Shown here one piece after another: positions 37,913 to 48,549 of a DNA stretch of 64,000 nt. The notes below the pieces were generated by a model. The model saw only the letters and a list, made by a program, of their open reading frames with translations. It was not told the DNA's origin and ran no database searches. Position 1 is the stretch's first letter, and each line of letters starts with the position of its first letter. Location: contig JAQFVV010000180.1 in assembly GCA_028023455.1 (NCBI GenBank), positions 1,242,001 to 1,306,000 on the forward strand. The letters run 5' to 3'. The translations under genes and the position numbers were made by a program. The DNA is from Epiperipatus broadwayi. Lineage: Eukaryota; Onychophora; Udeonychophora; Euonychophora; Peripatidae.

Positions 37913-38190
37913 AATAATATCAACAAATTAAAAATCCTTCTCCTTTTCAAAAACTTTATTTTCTTATATCAATACTGAACATATTTATATAATATAAAAC
38001 TCCAAAAATAACTGTAAGAAGATAAAAGCAGTTGAAACGTTGGGGTTTTATATTATATAAATTGTTACATTTACCATCTTCAAACTCCCTCTACTCACAA
38101 CTTCTAAATATATGTTTAGTATTGATACAAGAAAATAAAGTTTTTGAAAAGAAAAAGAAGGATTTTTAATTTGTTGATATTATTGATTTA
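37913..38190. repeat. Inner inverted repeat in the foldback middle
   Basis: AATATCAACAAATTAAAAATCC (about 37917) is inverted at about 38160-38182, and TTTATATAATATAAAACTCC (37985) is inverted at about 38045-38062. The centre carries a TGTAAGAAGATAAAAGC-type segment. It is a second, smaller palindrome inside the large one. Confidence 0.7.
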
Positions 38191-38650
38191 TAATTTAAAA
38201 TGAGAAAAAGTATTATTTTCCATTTTAAAAAAAAATAGGGTGCTTTTGTAAAAAAAAAAAAAATACACTTGTTGATTTTAAAAACATAGAGATCAATTTC
38301 CCCGCGATAAAACTTGCAACATCATCAGTCACGTGACCTGAGTTCTGGAAATTTCTTTATACTACATATAGTAACAAAAATGTTTAGCTATTTTTTCAGT
38401 TTCTAAATTGTGCGTAAGTTATTTTAAAAATAAAAAACTTTAAGTGAAAGAAAATGCGATCAATAGACGAGAAAAATATAATATATATATATATATCCAT
38501 ATTTTGTCACTAATGGAGCGATCTACAATGCCCAAGTTTCATTTTGTAAGGATGAAAAATTCAATGACCTGCTGAAAGATGAAATCACTCCCCAGGGAAA
38601 TTGGTAAATTACTTTCAAATTGTATTTTCTATTCTGATTATTTTATGTAT

Positions 38651-41141
38651 TGAAACAGTGAGATTCGTATTCGAATCTCAAGTTTCACCTTTTTCTGTCA
38701 TCTCTCACTGACCGGTCTATCCCACCCAAATTTAAACTTTTTGGTATCGAATTGTGTGTGTAACAATATTAAAAATGTATTAATATATGTAGAATTCAGC
38801 ATAAACACGCACACATTTCGATCTCAAATTAAACGCAATAAATACGGATAAAATAATATAATTTAGATTTCTTGTAGTTAAATAAATTTTGTGTAATATT
38901 AATCAGTTATTTTGAATTTTATAAAGTTCGTATTTGTTGCTAATTTAAATTTCGTTAAATAATAATTCTAACAAAATCTGATGCAATAATTAATTAAAGT
39001 TAAAATAATTTTATTCCCTTTTGTCTTTAAAAATTTAAAAGCATCGGTCAGTGACAGATAATAAATTAATTATAGCAAAATTCCAAAAGAATGTAATTAA
39101 CGAATGTAAAGAAAAACAAACAATAGCACAGCAAATTTCTTTCTAATTAAAACCAGCAGAGCATTGATTATCCTGAGGGCAAGATAAATAAAACCTAAAA
39201 ATATCTGAACAGAAAATTTAAAAGATCAAGATAAGAAAAAGGAGGCCATCTTAGACTTGCTGGAGACTTGAACTTGAATTTTAGCTTTGCTCTCGAGTGG
39301 AGCGTCTAAAATATCTTAAATAAATTAATACTGCAAGGTATGACTGAGTAAGCACCGAAATTATTCTCCACCGGGAGGGCCCACTATATGCCGAGCTTCA
39401 CCTTGCCCATCGTAAAAACACCAAAATGATCTGCTGCCTGAAATAAACAAGAAAGCCGCTGCTGTTAAAAAAAAAAATCAATAAAACAACATGCCCAGGA
39501 CAAGAAAGAAAACTTCTAATTACGAACAATCTGCTATTAAACCAATGGACAAAAACATCTTATAAAACAGGTACCTGTGTGTGTATTCCAAATTATAGAG
39601 TACTCTAGTAATAATAAGCTATAGCTCATCTATTATTTGTATAACTTCTAAATGTTAAAATTGTAATTTTGAGAAACTAAAATTTGAGAATTCATGTAAT
39701 CTGTAAATTTCTCGCATAATCTAGCTTACTCTTCCTCTATCACTTCTTAGGTGTGTATTTCTTAAATCTACATTTCATTTATAATTATCATTGAAATATT
39801 ACCTTCTCATAATTATCTTAGTTTTCAAGCTAAATCCATAATCACTTGAACAGTGAATGCGTGTCGAATTATCATTAATATTTGCTTTTATAAATAACTT
39901 AAATTTCATATAAATCGACACGCATTCAAAGAATCAGTTATTGTAAAGCAGGGTCTACTCCTCCGTAATAGCTGGCCTACTCGCTGTAATAATTCCCTTT
40001 TTAGATATTTTTTATTATTAAATGTTAATGAATAATTATGTAAATTTCATTTCTTTGAGAGTCACCAATTTTCTTTCAGTCAACGGTGATAATGTTGGGC
40101 CGAGTTTGAAATCTAGTTAAATATTACCACAATCATTTAGATATTATACATGTGTTACGTTTTGAAGCCCCGATGGCTCATTCCATGCCGTGAATACTCT
40201 GGATTCTCTAAGGTTGAATTAACCCCAGTCATCCTACACAAGCGGACATGATAATGTTCCCGTAGGGCTTGACGACCGTCACGCAGCCAGCTGGCAAATT
40301 GCGACATGGACCGCTTGTCCCTGGTTATGCTCATGTGACACCTTACCTCTTCGGTTCGTGGCAGAGACCAACCCGAAACCCTTATAACTTATTCATGGCA
40401 TTGCAGTTTCAGCGCTGCCATTTTACATCGCCCTTCTAAAGCGTACCATGTGTTCTTTTATTTAGTTTATTATTCTCTCTATCACTCCGCCTCGGCATTA
40501 TCTTCGTCATATACTCTCAAATAAATGTTTGCCCTTTGTCATAAAATAAATATTTTATTAAATAAATGTATGTCCGCCGTTACTGATGACTCTGGCAGTG
40601 CAAAGTATAAATTCCTTACAGCACGCATTAGAAATACTCACTCGAGAACCCTAGGTAGCTAGATTACGCCTTCATATAAATAAATGCTCCATATAAATAA
40701 ATGTATTTTTATATATTTAATATTATCAATTAGCTGTTGAGACTTTGAATTTAAAATATGATTAATCACATTAATAATGTTTTCTTTTATTAAATACGTA
40801 AATAAATAATTCTAAATATACGTCTGTAGTTAAGTTTTCATTTATTCGATGCCCATTATAGACATTTCCTCGATTCTATATATTAATTAATATTCGTTTG
40901 ATTGTTGGCCAACTCGGAAACAAAACCCATGAATCTCGTGCATCTCCCTGACCACCGTGCCTAAGGAAGTGTTTACTTATGTTGCATCAGAGGTGTTATT
41001 CCGTAGATTGTATTGTGGAACCGATAAACTATGTTCGAACTCAGTATTACCGGTGGCTTCGCTACTCGATGGTGCTGCTGTTCTGTGTGGTGGTCGAATT
41101 CTGCAATATGTTAACGAGATACACGTGTTTTGACTGTTACA
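38651..41141. mobile_element. 2.49-kb insertion in the right foldback arm, 4-bp TSD
   Basis: Alignment with the intact left arm shows the exact insertion point. GTAT occurs at 38647-38650 and again at 41142-41145, while the left arm has it once. The insert begins TGAAACAGT and ends ACTGTTACA, inverted with one mismatch, and starts TG and ends CA. That fits a long solo LTR of an unknown retroelement or a TIR element without coding capacity. It holds hairpins at 38660-38679 and 39855-39928 and a GC-richer zone at 40150-40450. No ORF of significance is present. Confidence 0.72.
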
Positions 41142-42139
41142 GTATATTTTGTTAATTTTATATATGTGCGACTTAATCCGAGTACTTGCAATAATTTTGA
41201 TATAAACTAGTAATAGAGTAACATATTCACTGAATTTAAACTCTAATGACGCTATTATAGATTAATAGGAACATTGATTACTTAATATGTACTTTCAAAA
41301 AAAACCTTTATTAATAAAAGATTATTAGATCTGTTAGTTAGATAACTGAGACTGATTCTTTTTTTAGACATTTTCCATAATTTTTCATGCTGTTATTTTT
41401 ACATTTTATAAATACTTTTATTTTTTAAATCGCTTTGAGATTTAGTATGTTTTTGTTTAATGTCGTAGGCTTTTATTATATATTTTTTTCCCATTTATTT
41501 CATAGGATTTTAAAAATAGCATTCATAATTTGCACTTTACTTATTTTTCATGAAACACCATGTGGGAGGGGAGGGAGATTTAAAACATTATTTGCCTCAG
41601 ATGTTATAATCAACTTTTGTTTTAAATTTCAATTTTCTATTTTGATTATTTTATTTCTGTTTTGTTGATTTTATTATATATGTGCGATTTTTTATTTACA
41701 ATAATTTTTGATATAAACTAATACGCTATTACAGGTTACTATGAGGTTTGAATTATTATCTGTTAGTTAGATAACTGAAGATGACTCTTTTTTAAATCGC
41801 TTTGACATTTAGTATATTTTTGTTTAATTTCGTAGGCTTTTATTATAGTTTTGTTTTCCAATTATACATTTCAATTTCAGCGCTTTTGACGATTTGTCTT
41901 GTGTGGCAGGGGAGGTACCATTTCTAAAATGAAGTGATTTTTAGCTATTTTTTTTTTTTACATTTCAATTTCAGCAATTTTGACCGATTTGTCTCGTGCG
42001 GCGGGGGGGGGTTTACCATTTCTAAAATTAAGCGATTTTTAGCGAATATTAAAAAAAAAATTTATCAATTGCAGGCTTCTTGGTAGTTCGGCAGCGCCGC
42101 CTGGTGGCTCATCTCGTTCTTGAGAAAAGCACCATTTAA

Positions 42140-42730
42140 GGTTAGTCAACACTTGCCATTATGCTTTGATTGCCAGGCATTTTATAAAAATAGACAAACC
42201 ACTTGTCTTTTCACCATTTTCTGTTAGTGAATTCTGTTTTGTTATAAGTGGCTGCCTATTTGCATTTTATTTGATTTTTATAATATAACCTTAATATCTA
42301 AAGGCCATTCCCATATCAGCAACCTGGGAATAATATGGGTAGCATGAGATAATGTTCTGAAATCCAATCTAACCTGGAACCAAAATATACAATTTGAAAA
42401 TAAGATAGGAAAGAAGTTCCATAAATAAGCTAATAGTAAAACTTAAATGAAAAACAAAACTATTTTGACAAACAATAGTTTTCATCATTTTCATTAGATT
42501 TTTTGATTACAATAAGTCATTTGTTAAAAAAAAAAAACTCAATCCTCATCAATCTTTATTTTTCCACTTTTCCAACAAATTCAATAAAAACTAATGAAAA
42601 TTATTTTTTTAAAGTCAGAAAGTCTTCTTTTCATTAAATAGCATAACATACAAAGCAATAATATATTAAGAAACACAAATAAATTTATTTGTTAATATAT
42701 TATGTCCAAATAAAATAGAAAAGTATCCAT
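42140..42730. other. Intron between the foldback element and the Ig exon
   Basis: AT-rich with no recognised feature. It contains the donor-side intron start of the Ig exon (GTAAGT at 42736-42731 on the minus strand). Confidence 0.5.
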
Positions 42731-42736
42731 ACTTAC

Positions 42737-42997
42737 TTCCAATAAAAATAGTTGCAGTATTTATCATATCAGTGTTATGAATGCATGAGATATCATCTCC
42801 ACCATCATCTAACGTCAGATTCAGGTTAAAAAACTCAATTTTAGTCATGGTTGTGTTGACATGAAATGAAATATAATTATTTTTATTAAATGTCCACCAA
42901 ACTTTTCCAGAAGAAAAATTACATGAATCACAAATGCACTTAAGAATTAGGTTTTTTCCAACTGTGGCAAAAATGTCTCCTTCAGGTAAGATTCTTC
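42737..42997 (-). CDS. Ig-like domain exon (phase 1-1) of the same receptor gene
   Basis: A 261-bp exon with acceptor ATTCTAG before 42997 and donor GTAAGT after 42737, open throughout in one frame. It begins with two bases of a split codon and ends with one, so it is a symmetric 1-1 exon, the usual form for an Ig domain. The 86 residues contain RILPEGDIFATVG, the B-strand Cys in LILKC followed by CDSC, the C-strand Trp in KVWWTF, and LTLDDGGDDISC, a D-x-G-x-D-x-x-C variant of the Ig F-strand motif. It closes with TATIFIG. An N-glycosylation sequon (NTT) is present. The G-x-I-x-P start and extra Cys after the B-strand Cys resemble domain 1 of gp130-type cytokine receptors (from memory of the family). 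The exon lies 600 bp from a foldback transposon and 160 bp from a MITE. Confidence 0.82.
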
Positions 42998-43160
42998 CTA
43001 GAATTAAGCAAGTATATAGATATTATAGCAATCTAAATATATTTTATTTGCTCACTGCAACCATATATTTATTAAATTATGAATTTAATGAAATCTAAAA
43101 AAAAAAAAATTACAAAAACAAAAAAAAATTGTACAGATAATTATGCCAAACAATATCAGA

Positions 43161-43382
43161 ACATTCTCATTCAAATACATTACCTAGAAGTTTTTGTAAG
43201 CAGATTCGTAATGAGTTATTTTTAATAAACTTTCAAATACAATTTTACTTTTCAATTATCCATGCCCATCATCGGCATGGATAAATAAAAAATAAATATG
43301 TATTTTTAAGTTTATTAAAAATGACTTGTTAGAAGACTAATTACATACAAATAACTGTAGGTAATGTATTTGCAGGAGAATT
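43161..43382. repeat. Palindromic MITE of about 220 bp
   Basis: The two halves are inverted copies. CAAATACATTACCTAGAAG (about 43172) matches the complement of the segment around 43345-43372, and TTTTTAATAAACTT (43219) is inverted at 43310-43324. The apex is GCCCATCATCGGC near 43265. It ends only a few bases before the satellite array begins. Confidence 0.72.
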
Positions 43383-43398
43383 TTCTAAGACTGATTAT

Positions 43399-46387
43399 CA
43401 CATTCATATCGGCTTAAAACCAAATTGTGCAAATGCTTTTTACGAGTGTTAAATAATAAAAGAATACCCTCTGACCCGTACAAGATATAGAATTTGTGCA
43501 GCAATAAAAGGAATCCTCTTATTACTACGACTCAAATATTTATATATGAGCAAATCTGAAGTACTGGCACAGAAGGTGTGACTATAGAACAGTCACTTTG
43601 AATCACTATATATAACTTATGAATGAATGACACCGATGAAATTTACTAGAATTTACTGAACGTCATTCCAACTGAAATTAATCATATATATAAATCAGCA
43701 TTCATTTTTTATAGCGTCTGTATACAATTGTAATCATATTTATATCGGCTTAAAACCAAATTGTGCAAATGCTTTTTACGAGTGTTAAATAATAAATGAA
43801 TACCCTCTGATCCATACAAGATATAGAATTTGTGCAGCAATAAAAGGAATCCTCTTATTACTACGACTCAAATATTTATATATGAGCAAATCTGAAGTAC
43901 TGGCACAGAAGGTGTGACTATAGAACAGTCACTTTGAATCACTATATATAACTTATGAATGAATGACGCCGGTGAAATTTACTAGAATTTACTGAACGTC
44001 ATTCCAACTGAAATTAATCATATATATAAATCAGCATTCATTTTTTATAGCATCTGTATACAATTGTAATCACATTCATATCGGCTTAAAACCAAATTGT
44101 GCAAATGCTTTTTACGAGTGTTAAATAATAAATGAATACCCTCTGACCCGTACAAGATATAGAATTTGTGCAGCAATAAAAGGAATCCTCTTATTACTAT
44201 GACTCAAATATTTATATATGAGCAAATCTGAAGTACTGGCACAGAAGGTGTGACTATAGAACAGTCACTTTGAATCACTATATATAACTTATGAATGAAT
44301 GACGCCGATGAAATTTACTAGAATTTACTGAACGTCATTCATATATATAAATCAGCATTCATTTTTTATAGCATCTGTATACAATTGTAATCACATTCAT
44401 ATCGGCTTAAAACCAAATTGTGCAAACACTTTTTACGAGTGTTAAATAATAAATGAATACCCTCTGACCCGTACAAGATATAGAATTTGTGCAGCAATAA
44501 AAGGAATCCTCTTATTACTACGACTCAAATATTTATATATGAGCAAATCTGAAGTACTGGCACAGAAGGTGTGACTATAGAACAGTCACTTTGAATCACT
44601 ATATATAACTTATGAATGAATGACGCCGATGAAATTTACTAGAATTTACTGAACGTCATTCCAACTGAAATTAATCATATATATAAATCAGCATTCATTT
44701 TTTATAGCGTCTGTATACAATTGTAATCACATTCATATCGGCTTAAAACCAAATTGTGCAAATGCTTTTTACGAGTGTTAAATAATAAATGAATACCCTC
44801 TGACCCATACAAGATATAGAATTTGTGCAGCAATAAAAGGAATCCTCTTATTACTACGACTCAAATATTTATATATGAGCAAATCTGAAGTACTGGAACA
44901 GAAGGTGTGACTATAGAACAGTCACTTTGAATCACTATATATAACTTATGAATGAATGACGCCGATGAAATTTACTAGAATTTACTGAACGTCATTCCAA
45001 CTGAAATTAATCATATATATAAATCAGCATTCATTTTTTATAGCGTCTGTATACAATTGTAATCACATTCATATCGGCTTAAAACCAAATTGTGCAAATG
45101 CTTGTTATGAGTGTTAAATAATAAATGAATACCCTCTGACCCGTACAAGATATAGAATTTGTGCAGCAATAAAAGGAATCCTCTTATTACTACGACTCAA
45201 ATATTTATATATGAGCAAATCTGAAGTACTTCACAAATTCTATATCTTGTATGGGTCAGAGGGTATTCATTTATTATTTAACACTCGTAAAAAGTGTTTG
45301 CACAATTTGGTTTTAAGCCGATTGAATGTGATTACAATTGTATACAGACGCTATAAAAAATGAATGCTGATTTATATATGTGATTAATTTCAGTTGGAAT
45401 GACGTTCAGTAAATTCTAGTAAATTTCATCGGCATCATTCATTCATAAGTTATATATAGTGATTCAAAGTGACTGTTCTATAGTCACACCTTCTGTGCCA
45501 GTACTTCAGATTTGCTCATATATAAATATTTGAGTCGTAGTAATAAGAGGATTCCTTTTATTGCTGCACAAATTCTATATCTTGTACGGGTCAGAGGGTA
45601 TTCATTTATTATTTAACACTCATAAAAAGCATTTGCACAATTTGGTTTTAAGCCGATATGAATGTGATTACAATTGTATACAGATGCTATAAAAAATGAA
45701 TGCTGATTTATATATATGATTAATTTCAGTTGGAATGACGTTCAGTAAATTCTAGTAAATTTCATCGGCGTCATTCATTCATAAGTTATATATAGTGATT
45801 CAAAGTGACTGTTCTATAGTCACACCTTCTGTGCCAGTACTTCAGATTTGCTCATATATAAATATTTGAGTCGTAGTAATAAGAGGATTCCTTTTATTGC
45901 TGCACAAATTCTATATCTTGTACGGGTCAGAGGGTATTCATTTATTATTTAACACTCGTAAAAAGCATTTGCACAATTTGGTTTTAAGCCGATATGAATG
46001 TGATTACAATTGTATACAGACACTATAAAAAATGAATGCTGATTTATATATATGATTAATTTCAGTTGGAATGACGTTCAGTAAATTCTAGTAAATTTCA
46101 TCAGCGTCATTCATTCATAAGTTATATATAGTGATTCAAAGTGACTGTTCTATAGTCACACCTTCTGTGCCAGTACTTCAGATTTGCTCATATATAAATA
46201 TTTGAGTCGTAGTAACAAGAGGATTCCTTTTATTGCTGCACAAATTCTATATCTTGTACGGGTCAGAGGGTATTCATTTATTATTTAACACTCGTAAAAA
46301 GCATTTGCACAATTTGGTTTTAAGCTGATATGAATGTGATTACAATTGTATACAGACGCTATAAAAAATGAATGCTGATTTATATAT
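43399..46387. repeat. Satellite array of ~336-bp units, inverted in the middle
   Basis: GGCTTAAAACCAAATTGTGC starts units at 43411, 43747, 44083, 44404, 44740 and 45076 (spacing 336, with one 321-bp unit lacking 15 bp). At about 45231 the sequence flips, and inverted units follow with GTTTTAAGCC ending at 45319, 45654, 45990 and 46326. Units are about 97-99 percent identical, so the array is young. The flip occurs within a unit, at GAAGTACT joined to TCACAAATTC. The 12 bases AAGACTGATTAT occur on both sides of the array (43387-43398, 46388-46399). Each unit contains an 8-bp stem GAATGACG/CGTCATTC. No coding capacity. Confidence 0.92.
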
Positions 46388-46399
46388 AAGACTGATTAT

Positions 46400-48385
46400 A
46401 TTTCTATAGGTTACATATTTAAGCAATGGTAAAAAAAATTGTTTACAAGCTATTGAAAGTAGTAACAAATAATTATATGTATTGTAACGATATATAAATA
46501 TGTTGTTACATTAATTTAAAATAAAATTTTAAAAGTTCGCAAATAAAAGTAAAAAACTAAATGCTAAAATTAAAATGTTGTTAAACGTATATACATTCGC
46601 ACAGATGCCAAACTTTAAAAATATTTTTTTTTTAATAAAACAAATAAATAAGTATTTGAACATACTTTTTTATAAAAAAAAAAAGTACAAGATTTAAAAA
46701 TAAAAACAGGTATTAATTAATGTAATCTGTAAATGGAAATGATTGTTTATGAATTATCGAAAACCAAACTGGCCCTTGGGCTCTATTATAATTAAAATGA
46801 TCTGATGAAAGATAGATAAGTTAATAAAAAGAAATTAGCTTGACCAATGGAAGCACTAAGCCTTGGCTCGGACCCTAACGAAAGTGATGGATTAGTGACG
46901 TTTTGTTGATTGAATCCGTGTGGATAATATAAAAAGGGAAATACAGTTTTTTCTGAGAGTTCCAGCGTTGTGTGTTTGAGAGTTGTGGTAGGATGCACAT
47001 ACCACACTCTATTTAAAAAAAAAGAAAAAGGAAAAGACTGTGATACCTTGAACCATCTATTGCCATCTTAGAACATTATCTTCCAATGGAGGCGTCGCGG
47101 GAATTAAATACAGGAACCTGGACTCTTCTACCATAAGCTATATGAAATGAACAATTATTAAAATCAATTAAGAACTTTCATCAAGTTTTACAAATTGATA
47201 AACAAGCCAACTTAAATGTTAAAACGGACTCTTATCTGACTTTTGTAAGTTTTTAAGTCAAATTAATAATGTTTAATTTTATATGTTTTCCGATTGATAA
47301 ATATCATTTCCATTTTTTTTTCTTATTGTAAAGATTATTTAAATGCATAAAATTTAAGTTGTTTATAGACGCTTGCATGGATTCGTTCGCGGTTAATTAT
47401 ATTTTGGTTTTCATATTTGATCAAAATATATAGACATTCGATAAATAATGATACCGTACGGTATCTAAAATGTATTTATTCGGATGTCTTTTAAGTTATT
47501 GGTGACAACGCAAGTATCTTATGGTGAATACTATTGGGTTACTTATAAATTTCCCTCTGTGATTGTCGGTATCAATAATTTTGTATTTTGATCATTTATG
47601 TTTATTTTGAAATGTTTTTGACCGTGGAATCTATATAATCGATCTATACCCAACATTTTTAAACAAATCTGTGCGAACGTATTTAAATGTTAAATTTAAG
47701 TCGGGCGTGAATGGCTATATAGTTTTGTAAAGTTATATTAAGGGAGGGTAATCTTAGGTTATTCATTTCATAGTTGAATTGGTTCAATGGATTGGATATA
47801 TTTGTGTAATTGTAGATATAGTATGAGATCCGCTACGGGTAGGATTATAGATATACGCCACACACCTTCTGTTTGCCTATGGATGGATTTGTAAGACAGC
47901 AAAGGACCGCAGTACATTCCTATGAAGTTTTATGTTTATTGTTCTACTCGCCAACAGATGTCACATTTCTGTTGGTGGAGAGACAATGTCTTCTCTAATT
48001 CTACTTACTGATCAGATGTACATTCCTGACAGTATAGTATTTTGTGTTGTCGTATTTTCATGCTACATTGAATACATGAATGTATCAGATGGATTGGCAC
48101 CAGTTTGATTGCGAAATTTGTTGCCTAAGGTTAAATCAGGGAAGAATATTTTCTTTTCAAATGCAGATCTATGTAGTCTATTCATACTTGACTATCTAAA
48201 TAAAATATTAAACTCATTGAAACTTAGTTAAATGTGAAATTAAAAGATTAATAGAAAAATCTAAAATGTTAAATTTATTCCTCAAAATTTAAATTTTATT
48301 TTATATGTGCGGAAATAAATATTTTTATGTGTTAATTTCTGACAGTGGCTTTTATTTGTTGATATTTAAGATATAAATTAAGATA
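46400..48385. other. Unassigned segment with promoter-like and inverted-repeat features
   Basis: Richer in GC than its surroundings in places. An inverted repeat of about 30 bp (ATTCGCACAGATGCC at about 46597 and its complement at about 47667) could bound a 1.1-kb element. A near-perfect 25-bp palindrome, CCAACAGATGTCACATTTCT followed by GTTGG, lies at about 47951-47975. No ORF is convincing. Confidence 0.4.
46915..47000 (+). promoter_or_regulatory. TATA-box core-promoter-like segment
   Basis: ATATAAAAAGGG at about 46927-46938 is a good TATA box. It is followed about 30 bases later by a GC-balanced leader (GAGAGTTCCAGCGTTGTGTG) and, at 47247, by a TTTTGTAAGT donor-like site. This could be the promoter and first exon of an element or of an antisense transcript. 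It is not supported by any downstream coding sequence. Confidence 0.3.
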
Positions 48386-48390
48386 TAGAT

Positions 48391-48545
48391 TTTTATCTCT
48401 GCGCCTCCACTGAGCTAGTGACTTGGGCTAACGATCTGGATATTTAAATAAAGTGGAATCTTAACAGCGCGTATCTGCCTACTCTATAAATTTTTCTAGG
48501 TTTAAATGCCTAGATGGCACTCTGTAGAGCAGATATCGAAGTTTG
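48391..48545 (+). repeat. Dispersed structured repeat, copy 1
   Basis: Shares about 150 bp with 55195-55370 in opposite orientation, including GAGCTAGTG, GGGCTAAC, GTATCTGCCTACT and AGCAGATA. It folds into a long hairpin: TATCTGCCTACTCTA pairs with TCTGTAGAGCAGATA, with an inner CTAGG/CCTAG stem. Probably a SINE or small MITE. Confidence 0.65.
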
Positions 48546-48549
48546 CGGT

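Larger units (their letters stand above)
36034..42135. mobile_element. Foldback DNA element with ~1.3-kb terminal inverted repeats
   Basis: The left arm (36039-37355) is the reverse complement, with about 90 percent identity by eye, of the right arm (38324-42133, less a 2.49-kb insertion). Outer ends read GGTGCTTTTCTCAAGAAC on both sides and are flanked by TTAA (36030-36033 and 42136-42139), a plausible target duplication. The arms meet a unique middle of about 970 bp (37356-38323) at GGTCACGTGACTGAT and its complement. Each arm contains internal direct repeats. No transposase ORF is visible, so the element is non-autonomous. TTAA duplications are typical of piggyBac, but the ends do not show the usual CCC start. 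Confidence 0.82.

Noticed and set aside
43960-44340. Possible hammerhead ribozyme in the 336-bp unit (CGATGAAA, CTGAACGTC)
   Set aside because: The 8-bp stem GAATGACG/CGTCATTC encloses both motifs in one hairpin, which is not hammerhead topology, and CUGANGA is absent from nearly all units.
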